Under the pieces are notes generated by a model. The model saw nothing but the letters and a program-made list of their open reading frames with translations. It was not told the origin of the DNA and did no database searches. Made by a program: the position numbers and the translations under genes. Shown in pieces: positions 55,146 through 64,000 of a stretch of 64,000 nucleotides of DNA (position 1 is its first letter; the number at the start of each line of letters is the position of its first letter). This stretch comes from Paracentrotus lividus. Its lineage: Eukaryota > Echinodermata > Echinoidea > Camarodonta > Echinidae. The stretch is from positions 17,084,092 through 17,148,091 of the forward strand of contig CALNVZ010003435.1 of the NCBI GenBank assembly GCA_940671915.1, given 5' to 3'.

Positions 55146-58100
55146 CTGTGTAGGAAGAAAGAATGCAAAATAACATAAAATCTTTAGGGGCCATTACAAA
55201 TTTTTTTTGGGGGGGGTTGCCACTTCTCTAGTGTAACTGCTTTAACCCTAATAAGACTGGGGTGTTTTGGTAGCTGTCAAGATTGCGGGGCCATGATTGC
55301 CCCCCCCCCACCCCCCAAGATCTCGGCCGCCGATCGCACGAACACGCTGAAAATTTGCATGATGGTAGTGTGCCATGTAATCTACAAGACTGCACTGTTA
55401 ATTTTTCTGAAATAATATCGATTTATTTTATATGAATTAATTATGCTAATTTATGCACAAAATCATACTTTTCGCTCTAATTGAAAAAAATAAAGCTCCT
55501 AGATTGCTAATTTTGTGTATTATTATTCCTTACAGCATTCTTAACAATTGTACTAGGAAAAAATTCTTGTATCGAAACTAATTTCTTATGTATTTTATTG
55601 TTTTATGAATTTTTTATGTATTTCTCTGTTTTTTCGACCTTTTGTTTTTCTTTCTTTTTTTGGCAAAAATGATTTAAGAACCATTTTGAAGCATAATAAT
55701 GTTAAAATAAATTGATTTCAGCCAATGAAAGGGAAAATAATCATATCTTTGAGAATAAGGTGAGAAAACTCCATTTTTTGAGCCGTTTTCGGTCTGACTG
55801 ATATTTTTGAAAATCATGCAGCGTAGTACCTGTATGACCGATTTTCGCGAAAATGGTTTCAAAATATGCATGAGATTTGAAAGTAAATAGTCAGCAAGCG
55901 GCGTGATCAAAAAATTTCACGCGCCGGAACGGTCACGGAAAATATCGAGGTGGGGCCATAATGGGCCCCCCAGTCTTTTTAGGGTTAAAATTAGACATTG
56001 AAAGTATTCAGCACTAAACTCTATGAGAAATTAAGCATTATTTATGGCTCTTTATTTATTTTTTGTTATCCCCTTCAATCTCTTCTTTTCAGATCATTAA
56101 ATTGTATCATACATGTACAACACCGGAACAGTGTTGGACACGGGACATTGCTCTGGGGTATAACCCTTCCAGGTCTGCAGGAGTGCATTGTTTAATTGAG
56201 TGGTGACATACTAGCAGATTATCCATATTCCTTCCATCCCCACCTTTCCATTAGAACCTTTTCCAAATTGTCCTGTGCCTGTCTCAAGATGATTCAGGAA
56301 AGTTTTGATGACTTTACATATAGAATAAATAGGATGGTTTCCACATGGTCCAAGAATTCAATTTCTGGGTTGGTTTTATTATGTTAGTTTTTGTTTGCAC
56401 CGTTACTTTTTTCTTCTGATCTTGTATTTATTTTTTATTTTTTTCTTTCAGTAGGGTAGCTCCATCAATGATCAAAACATTGCTTTTGTATTTATTTTTA
56501 CTTGTTTACATTTCTCTTGCACATGTGCGCTTAGAGCACTTGATCTCAAGTGGATTTAACACCTTATAAGTTTCATATATTATTACCATTATTATAAAGT
56601 GTAATACTTACTTTTGCATTTAATGGCAACGTCATTGTCATGGGTGCAGTTATGTTTCCCCCATCCCTTGTGATCACATGATTTTAGGTTCTTCTCCCAT
56701 CCGATACAGTGCTCAATCTCCAGGAGAATATATCCGGTCCCAGCAGGGACGTCATTGACACTGGCTTTGCTGACAAGGTCATACCCCTGCCCCCTACACA
56801 CCACATCAGCGGCATCTGAATCCCATCCCCCCTTATTACACACAGTGCCCCATATACCCTCACGGTACACCTCTACTCGGCCGTGAGCATCACCGCTGCC
56901 GTCCACAAGACGAGTGTCTCCATCTGTGGGGAGAATGAAGGGGAGGATTATTCAAATTGCTTATCTATTCTCACTTAGGGGTCTGTTTCTAATTAACTAA
57001 AGGAAAGTAATGCATAATTGTGAACTTTCGCCTAAAAACCACCAATTGTAAGTAACCAAAATTCATATTTGAGCTTTCTGTGTTTGAAGAACCTAGAGAT
57101 TCCAAGCTTTCCAATGATGCCAAACACTTGTTGTTTCCTAAAGTACAACACATCTAAATAACAAATTAGAAGAAGAGCTAATCAATGCTTTCCTATGCAG
57201 AAAAAATGCTTCTTCTCCTCCTATTTTCTCAGTTGTTCTACTAGCGACTTATTAGTGGTTTTGAGGCGGCAGGTCACAATTGTTATCTTTGATTGTTATC
57301 ATTTGTACAGATCTAGGACAATTCCATGACTCTTGCTCCAGCAACAATGGCCCCGCTATAAATTCCATACGCTAATCAAATGACAAACTTCAACCCTGGA
57401 GATAACACTATACCCTACCCTAAACCTAACCGGAAAACTAACATGAAACCCCATTGCAACTGTAACACTAACCCTCATCTCAGATGAAATTATTAAAAGC
57501 CCAGGGCAATTGTCACAGGAGCACAGGTCATGTCACCATCTAGGACAACTCCCCAGGAGGTCAACTCTCCTGGGACAACTCCCACTTGACAAGGTCCCCT
57601 GGAGGAGCTCTACCACAGGACTAATCCCTCAGAAGACTACAAGTACTCCCCAAAGGACTCTTCCTGGGGAATTCAAGTCCCCCGGCCCAAGGACAACTCC
57701 AAAAGGAGAAAAGTGCTTTGGGAGCTGTCCTCTTGTGGTTGTTCTCTGGGGAAAATTACCTCCATGGGAGTTGACCTATGGGGGTGCTGTCTTGATATGC
57801 ATTTTAACACACCTTACAAGTGTGTTTCAATTTAGATACTTATTTTCATGCAAAAGACAACTAAAATTTCCAGAACAATAGCGCACCTACCTTGTTTACC
57901 ATTCACAGTTTAATCATACAAAAAAGTTAAGGTGTAAAAACAGCAGAAAATCCATAATTCAAAATAAATGTCAGCAATTCCGCCAGCTTTTTCTGCCGCC
58001 CCAAATCTGCACTCTGGTCTCTATGGACTGCTTTTCAATAAGTTTGGTCTCCTAAATAAACAAACTATGGAACCTAGCCAATTACATATTTTCGACAATG

Positions 58101-61100
58101 ACTTTCCTTTTCAGCCATCAATTTTAAGGAATAGGGGAGGAGCACATACACATGTATGACAAAACTGTATCTAGTTTACAGGTATAATAAAAAATTACTT
58201 TGGGAGGAAATGCAACTTTATGAAACAACTACATCAAGTTATTTGTAAACTTGTAAGAGATGAAAATAATGCTATTAGAATTACTGCTTCCAAAGCAGTC
58301 AAGGCAATAGCCAGATTGTGTCTCGCCCACCCATCACTACATAACATGAAGTACATCCCTAACCAAGCCTGATTCCACAAGAAAGTCTTGCAAATAAAAT
58401 TTAACATTTGACCTCTCTATGTGACCTCCAACAGCACCGCAACATGATGTTAACCCTAGTACATCTATCACCCAAGTTTGGTTGCCACTGTACTAACAAT
58501 TGTCAAGTTATGCAACATAAGAGAGTCTTGTAAGTAAACTTTAATGTTTGAAATAAAGTGACCTTTGACCTTACCATGTGACATCCGATACCACTATAAC
58601 ATGAAGTGCATCTACAACCCAAGATTAGTTGAAAAGGGAGCAACAGTTGCAATGTTATTTGTAATTATAGAGTCTTGCCAGTAAACTCTCAAATTTGACC
58701 TCAAATGACCTTTGACCTCATGTGACCACCGACAGCACCGCAACATCTATCACCCGAGTTATGCGTCATAAGAGTCTTGCAAGTGAACTTAAACGTATGT
58801 GAAATAAGTCCTGTAGGTACTCCATTACAATGTGATCTCAAATGACCTTTGATAGCATCGCAACGCTAGTGCCTTCCACCCAATTTTGATTGCCATTGGA
58901 CCAGCAGTTGCCAAGTTATCCATGCAAGTATTAAGGTGTGACGGACGGACGGACATACGCCATTTGGATTCCTTCACCTCTGGTGGCGAGACAAACAGGA
59001 GGTTTAAAAAAAAATGATTAAATATACTATTCACTTTTTACCTGAATTTTACAGTTTTTCTATTAAAAAATGCCGGTTATGTTTCAAGATTTATTTTTTG
59101 GTAGTTTCATGCCAGCAGGGAAAGGCTGACATGAAAGACTAATAATAAACAGGGCCAGTGCACAGCCATCTAACCTTTAAAAATTATCATTAATATTTAT
59201 ATATTATCATAATTATATATTTGTGATGCCATAGTCATTGTATGAGTCGAGTCACATTATCTATCTTTATCTTACTTTTATATTATATTATTATTTCCCC
59301 CAATTTACCCCCCAACTGTGGTATCTTACTTTGCGGAGACGTCTCCGCGACGGATAAAAAGTATTAGAGACGTCTCCGATACTTAATTCTGTCACCAAGA
59401 CGTCTCCACAACAATTTCAAAACCCGTCTCAAAGTAGTTTCAAAGAACCATCTCAAAGTAGTTTCCACAACTCATGAAACGTCGCGGGGACTTAGGAGAC
59501 TTCTCGGCGACGTCTCCGTGACCTCTCCACGACAAGTTTCAAAACCGTCCCCAAGTAGTTTCAAAACTGCCTCAAAGCAGTCCCAAATCCGTCTCAAAGT
59601 AGTTTCAAACTATTTTCCGCGAAGTGAGATACCACCCTTACTGAATAACCCTCAATGTCCTAGACTTTGTAGCATTGAAAGGTCCCTCTTTTTCAAAATA
59701 GGGCTCTATGAACATCATTTACTTTCCTCTACAGTTTCACCATTATTGGATATGGGTACATGTACAGTTAAACACTTTGGCCCGAATTCATGAAACACAG
59801 TACAACCTTAACAGCCTGGGCTAACATTGTCAACTGTTTTCAAAAGAGTGCTGTATAAAACAGTGAACGATCTTTGGCTGCAGTTTATTAAAGTTCGAAA
59901 CCATGTTCAAAATAAAATGACGTTTGACCTTACCATGTGACATCCGATGGCACTATGACATGAAGGTCCTCCAAGCCATCTATACCCCAAGTTTAGTTGA
60001 AAAGGGAGCAACAGTTGCAAAGTTATTTATTTTTAAGTCTTGCCAGTAAAATATTATTTGACCTCAAATGACCTTTAACCTCACCATGTGACCTCCAATA
60101 GTACCCCTAGTGCATCTTCCACCCAAGTTTGGTTGCCATTGGACGAGCAGTTGCCACGTTATGCATGTTAAGAATCTTGCAAGTAAAGTGTAACGGACAG
60201 ACGCCAGATGACGGACAGACGCCATTTGGATCCCTATGTCTCGTCTTTACCTCCAGTGGGTGAGACAAAAACCAATCGAATACTTTCTCTGATCTGTTTT
60301 CTCAAGGTGTCCCTTTAATCATAAAAACCTGACAGATTGCAATCTTACCTTCAGTGTACGAACATGTCACACCAACATCCTGACCATGGTTGCATTTGCC
60401 TGAAGCCCAGCCTCCATTGGAACAATCATCCAGGCTATTCTCGTTGCCTTTGCAGTCTACCGTATCCAACCAAACTTGACCACTCCCCTTTCCATATACA
60501 GCTCCAGCAGAGAAGCCCTCCCCATTTTTCCATCCCATCTGCCTACAGGCCACCTTGCTCTCCGGTAGACCCCATTTGTTGTCGCAGATGGTTCCCCATT
60601 CACCGTCGTGGTACACCTCTAAGCGTCCTTCATTAGAGTTTGTCCCGTTCATCAAACGCAAGGACCCATCGGCTGGTTCTAAAAACAATGCATACATGAC
60701 ATATAGCACCCAATGCATCAAAATCTCCAATAAGGCGCATAGAACAACATACTATAAAACGGTAGGAGAAGTAGGCTTCAGCATAGGAACTCAGCTTTTC
60801 TTTTACGTGATATTCAAATTAGTTATACAAGTGTTTGGTATCATTGGAAAGCTTGAAATCTCCAAGTTTAAAAAAACACAAATATCTCAAATATCAATTT
60901 TAGCAACTAATTGGTCATTTTAAGCTGTTAGGTTCACTTTTATTTGGGACGCAAACAAATATGAAAGACCGTCGACCAATCAAGCCTTAAAGGAAGAGTA
61001 GAGGAGAGCAAGGGTCTTCTAACAAGAAGGTTCGATGTTTGAAACCATGTCAAAAGGCTAACTAATGCCTTTGATAAGGAATTTATCCTCACTACCAATT

Positions 61101-62659
61101 ACCTCAGTAAGACCTAGGTCCATCTGGTGACTATACCTACAAGCACTGAATTGCTTTCTTATGAGTCATGACAAGTAAAGGGGGTATCTCACTGAGAGGT
61201 GAATGCTTGGGAACTTTGTGAAAGAGCCCAGTGCCATATATAGAGTGAGAATCTAGCCATGTGGTGTATAAACATGGCACATTTTAATTTACACTGCTTC
61301 ATCAGGCTAGCGCATTACAATAGAAAATGTGTCACATTATACCCATGCACTGAAGCAAAATAGACTAGAGCCCTGCTCTCATTCACAAGTTTGCAAGCAT
61401 TTGCCACTCAGGGAGATACCCTTTAGTTGAGCAATAAAACAACTCACCCGCATCCACGCGACACCTAACCCCTGCATCTTCAGAATGTGCGCAGATGCTT
61501 GGATATCCATCCTCGTGGCAATCAGCAAGCCTCAGCTCCGCCCCACCACACTGTACCTCCCTTAACTGGATAGGCCCTCCTCCTTCACCGAACAGCGCCT
61601 CCTTGAGAGCGTTCACCCCTCCCGGGAACCCTAGCTGGCGACAGACGACGGCGACGTCGTTTATGTCCCATCCATCATCACAGACCGTTCCCCATTGTCC
61701 GTAGCGGTAAAATTCTACGCGGCCGTCACCGGGGTAAAGCCCATCTGCAAGTCGTACAGAGCCCTCTGCAGCTACATGTGTATAAGGTTCAAACAGAGCA
61801 ACGTGTATATACTCAAATATTTTATAGTCCACTCCTATTGTAATGAGCATAGATACAAGATTCTGATATATGACTAGGCAGATCTCCCAGTCCTAATTTC
61901 AATTTTGCTACCCAGTGACGTTCAAGTTCAACTTCGACTACTGCTTTCTAATTTGCTGATTAACATGATTTCCCCAAAATTCATTTATTTTCTAGAAAGG
62001 AATGATTAAAGATAAGCTTGTCCCCCAAAAAATGATCTCCACAACTACAAGTAGACTAGAATCGTAGCCAAGTATATGTACATCAATGAACACTTGAGAC
62101 AGCATATATTATATTACCGGCATTTAATAAATTGGTTTTCATTTGACTGGCTGTCAAGTATCAAAGAGGAATGAGCACTTCTTCAATAAATTGGATGACA
62201 AGTATACTGTATATCAGGCAAGACTAGGATTATGTTTCCTGATTACATTTTTTTGTTTTATTTCAGTTTTCAGTTGTAAGCCTTATCATTGATTGTGAGA
62301 AGAATCTTTGGCATCAGACCACTTACTACTATCATTTGTTGTCTTGCACCGCACTCCAGCATTTTCATGTGCACCGCAATCATTCACTCCCCATGCTCGA
62401 CGCGGACAATCGACTAACGTCTGCTCGGTGCCTACGCATTCTACTTCGTCAATCCAGATCGTCCAATTTCCCCTTCCAAACTCTGATAGTATAAACACTG
62501 TGTATACTCCATAGAACCCCAACTGCCTACAAACAACTTCAGCATCATAACTATCCCAGTTATCATCACAAACGACGCCCCATTCTCCATCATGGTAGAT
62601 TTGTACTTTACCCTCAGCGTCTGAAGGGCCGTTGATGAGTCGAACTGATCCCTCAGAAG
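54880..62659 (-). CDS. Multi-SRCR type I membrane receptor, 3' part (5' end not found)
   Basis: Five minus-strand exons join in phase 1: 62327-62659, 61448-61771, 60349-60678, 56612-56923 and 54880-55145. The first four each encode one SRCR domain; the last encodes a transmembrane helix (ITGIVLACVAVVCSLC), a Cys-rich juxtamembrane stretch and a short cytoplasmic tail with LPPSYDEIG, a PPxY motif of the kind bound by WW domains, ending at TGA. About 521 residues are visible. The chain enters the window in mid-gene: no signal peptide or start exon is recognisable between 62660 and 64000. SRCR proteins bind microbial or host ligands at the cell surface, and such genes are greatly expanded in echinoderms. 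The specific ligand cannot be inferred. Confidence 0.88.
55242..55988. mobile_element. TTAA-flanked MITE in the last SRCR intron
   Basis: TTAACCCTAATAAGACTGGG at the left and CCCAGTCTTTTTAGGGTTAA at the right are inverted repeats with TTAA outermost. The 747-bp body is AT-rich with some GC near both ends. Confidence 0.85.
55989..56611. other. Intronic sequence with possible LINE 3' end
   Basis: CAGTAGGGTAGCTCCATCA near 56450 resembles the 3' part of the CR1-like fragments elsewhere. No exon is seen. Confidence 0.3.
56612..56923 (-). CDS. SRCR domain exon D (membrane-proximal)
   Basis: Phase 1-1 exon of 312 nt with acceptor ctccccacag and donor A|gtaagt. Motifs: DTRLVDGSG, GRVEVYREGIWGTVCNKGGW, ADVVCRGQGY, EIEHCIGWE, LKSCDHKGWGKHNC, VAIKCK. 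It is the most divergent domain: GRGQGYDL replaces the usual RQLGF and the central region is short. Intron 3' of it carries a TTAA-flanked element (55242-55988). Confidence 0.88.
57040..57290. repeat. SRCR-intron repeat, copy 1
   Basis: GATTCCAAGCTTTCCAATGA and GACTTATTAGTGGTTTTGAG match 62760-63090; a shorter inverse piece is at about 60836-60870. Confidence 0.55.
57520..57790. repeat. Degenerate short-period repeat (CTCCTGGGACAACTCC type)
   Basis: GGACAACTCC-like and complementary GGGAGTTG motifs recur about every 20-40 bp. The 123-codon frame across it is low in complexity and has no homologue that I recognise. Confidence 0.5.
58330..60265 (-). mobile_element. Composite repeat with direct terminal modules, copy B (inverse of copy A)
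   Basis: The CCATTTGGATTCCTTCACCT / GGTGGCGAGAC module at 58960-58995 recurs at about 60217-60262 in the same orientation. Between them are inverse matches to copy A at 24.3-25.4 kb. TGACCTTTGACC motifs recur throughout. A younger MITE lies inside at 59318-59635. Confidence 0.6.
59318..59635. mobile_element. MITE nested in the composite repeat
   Basis: GTGGTATCTTACTTTGCGGA and TCCGCGAAGTGAGATACCAC match at 18 of 20 positions as inverted repeats. The interior is made of GACGTCTCCG palindromes and TCTCAAAGTAGTTTC repeats. It is absent from copy A, so it inserted later. Confidence 0.82.
60349..60678 (-). CDS. SRCR domain exon C
   Basis: Phase 1-1 exon of 330 nt with acceptor gtttttag and donor G|gtaaga. 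Motifs: GSLRLMNG, GRLEVYHDGEWGTICDNKW, VACRQMGW, VWLDTVDCKG, LDDCSNGGW, KCNHGQDVGVTC. It has six cysteines and the typical WLDxVDC core of ligand-binding SRCR domains. Confidence 0.92.
61176..61425. mobile_element. MITE next to SRCR exon B
   Basis: TAAAGGGGGTATCTCACTGA and CACTCAGGGAGATACCCTTTA are inverted repeats bounding 250 bp. The element ends 22 bp from the exon B donor. A partial relative lies at about 11775. Confidence 0.82.
61448..61771 (-). CDS. SRCR domain exon B
   Basis: Phase 1-1 exon of 324 nt. Motifs in order are GSVRLADG, GRVEFYRYGQWGTVCDDGW, VVCRQLGFPGG, VQCGGAELRLADC, SICAH and AGVRCR, with six cysteines. The donor G|gtgagt is only 22 bp from a MITE at 61176-61425. Confidence 0.9.
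62327..62659 (-). CDS. SRCR domain exon A
   Basis: Acceptor ctttacag and donor A|gtaagt bound a 333-nt, phase 1-1 exon. It encodes a full SRCR domain: start SEGSVRLINGPSDAEGKVQI, then VVCDDNW, VVCRQLGF, VECVG, LVDCPRR, NDCG and GVRCK. Six cysteines are present, the group A set. A linker rich in Ser, Asp and Lys follows. Confidence 0.9.
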
Positions 62660-62739
62660 CTGTAAAGATATAAGCACACATAAACCATCATAAATCTTAC
62701 TTGAATGACTAAATAAGTGCAAAAAGTCAAGCAACCATA

Positions 62740-63090
62740 ATTCAAAAGTTTTTCATTTTCTGAAACTTTAGATTCCAAGCTTTCCAATGATATCAAACAC
62801 TTCCAGTTTAATGAAGTATTTCAAGTTCACAAAGAAGAACTACGGATCTCCCATGTAGGAAGACATGCTTCTCCTTCCATTTACTGTATAAAGTAGTTAT
62901 TTTTGCTGTCGTTTTCATTTTCAACATATAAAGGCAACTGATGAAAACATCACAAATATCGCAAAATTATCCACTCGCAAATTTCCCAGACAGTATAAAA
63001 TCGTAAAAATATTGGCTTATACAACTTACTCTTTTGTGTTATTTGTGACTTATTGGTGGTGTAGAGCTGGCAGGTCATAATTATATTTAA
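62740..63090. repeat. SRCR-intron repeat copy 2 with interspersed repeat copy 3
   Basis: 62760-62880 and 63038-63088 match 57095-57290. The middle (62886-63020) matches the 28770 and 44195 repeat, which therefore seems to have inserted into this one. Confidence 0.5.
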
Positions 63091-64000
63091 CATTTACTTG
63101 AATTATTTGAGAGGCATCTAGAGTTGCTTCTATAGGTTCTCAGGAACTCATAACATAGCATTTTGATGGTGATATATCCGATTTTGAGTCCCCTCGAGTC
63201 CATATTAAAAAATATATAATAGGCCTCTCTTAGTAAATATACTGGTACCAACACCTTATGACAGTATAGCATTACAAATAATTTGTTGGAACCAATTGTT
63301 CCCAGTCAAAGTTAAGGTCAAACAGAACCCTTTATACCAGAATAAAATTTGAAACTAAAAGTACATCATCCCAAAAAATGGTTCAAATAATTGAATTGAT
63401 TGAACCACAGATTTCCAAAACATGAAATAAAGGGCTTCCATTGTTATCTCAACTGGAAAAAAAACACCAAACCCTGTGTTATTTTCCATAATGATTTTTT
63501 GTATGAAGGGGGGTCATAAAGCTACGTCCTACGCACTTACATGTAGTTTTTGACGATTTAGAAGTAATAGATTTTAATATTTCATATTGATTTTTTTATA
63601 CCATCTTTTGCTACATATGTGAGGATTAACTTTAAGGTGCAAAAAACATGGAATAAAACTACCAGCAATTAAGAAAATCGTGGCGAGATCGAAACCCTCT
63701 CCTCCGTTGCTGTCAGAAAAGAACGGTTCATAAGTCTACACACTCACTTTGCAGTTTGATTCAACACTTTTAATTATGTGTTTTCTTCCAAATTTTCCTG
63801 ATATATTAAGAAATAGTTACCACAATTCAATAATTTTTACCTTTTAGCACCTTGCTTCTATGATTAGCCGTAAAAGGTGGAATTTTGAACTTTGAAATGA
63901 AACACTATTTTGCTACACGGCGCCTGTATTATTAAAGCGAGTGCATATTTTGGCCCCATTCACTTTAGCGTGTATTTTGCAGTGCATAGCTTTATGAACC
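63091..64000. other. Right end of the window, no exon recognised
   Basis: No SRCR exon, signal peptide or other gene signal is supported. Upstream exons of the SRCR gene should lie beyond the window. Confidence 0.45.

Noticed and set aside
57510..57881. 123-codon plus-strand frame as a Pro/Thr-rich gene
   Set aside because: It translates a degenerate short repeat within an SRCR intron; no splice or start support.
61495..61704. Plus-strand frames over SRCR exons (also 60337-60636, 62308-62514)
   Set aside because: They are antisense to well-supported SRCR exons with conserved cysteines.
62660..64000. Search for a signal-peptide exon of the SRCR gene
   Set aside because: No hydrophobic start exon with a matching phase-1 donor could be supported.

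Overview
This is a stretch of metazoan nuclear DNA, AT-rich and intron-rich, packed with transposon relics. The gene content (a six-cysteine SRCR receptor, a full FBXO15-like gene, HSBP1), the DIRS1-type retrotransposon, and Tc1, Harbinger and CR1 remnants together with many fold-back MITEs point to a marine invertebrate deuterostome. An echinoderm such as a sea urchin or sea star is most likely, but this is inference; no species-specific marker was identified.

Layout. 1-6.7 kb: a tandem array of about ten degenerate Tc1 transposase relics (minus strand), interrupted by a Harbinger relic. 6.7-14.3 kb: a 72-bp minisatellite, a second Harbinger exon relic, a CR1/Jockey-like LINE fragment, an unrecognised minus-strand coding relic with a duplicated module, a MITE, a fold-back element and a 153-bp coding-type tandem repeat. 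17.3-19.9 kb: HSBP1 on the minus strand, three coding exons, 77 residues, whose second intron has every signal of a U12-type AT-AC intron. 20.1-39.1 kb: an FBXO15-like F-box gene on the plus strand, fourteen coding exons and 506 residues, all canonical GT-AG junctions in frame, with introns full of MITEs. The two genes lie head to head and may share a promoter. 39.2-47.9 kb: no host gene seen; it holds a Tc1/mariner-like element with about 200-bp terminal inverted repeats nested inside a MITE, plus several other fold-backs. 47.9-54.2 kb: one DIRS1-like retrotransposon with both inverted terminal repeats and the internal complementary region, but frameshifted and interrupted coding regions. 54.8 kb to beyond 62.7 kb: the 3' part of a minus-strand membrane receptor gene with four SRCR exons, a transmembrane segment and a short cytoplasmic tail with a PPxY motif; its 5' end was not found in the window.

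How the genes relate. HSBP1 (heat-shock-factor regulator) and the F-box gene (predicted SCF ubiquitin-ligase substrate adaptor) are linked only by position. The SRCR gene is a separate locus, probably a surface recognition receptor. Almost all remaining sequence is transposon-derived. Exon coordinates were derived by hand from splice signals and reading-frame continuity; no transcript or database comparison was available.
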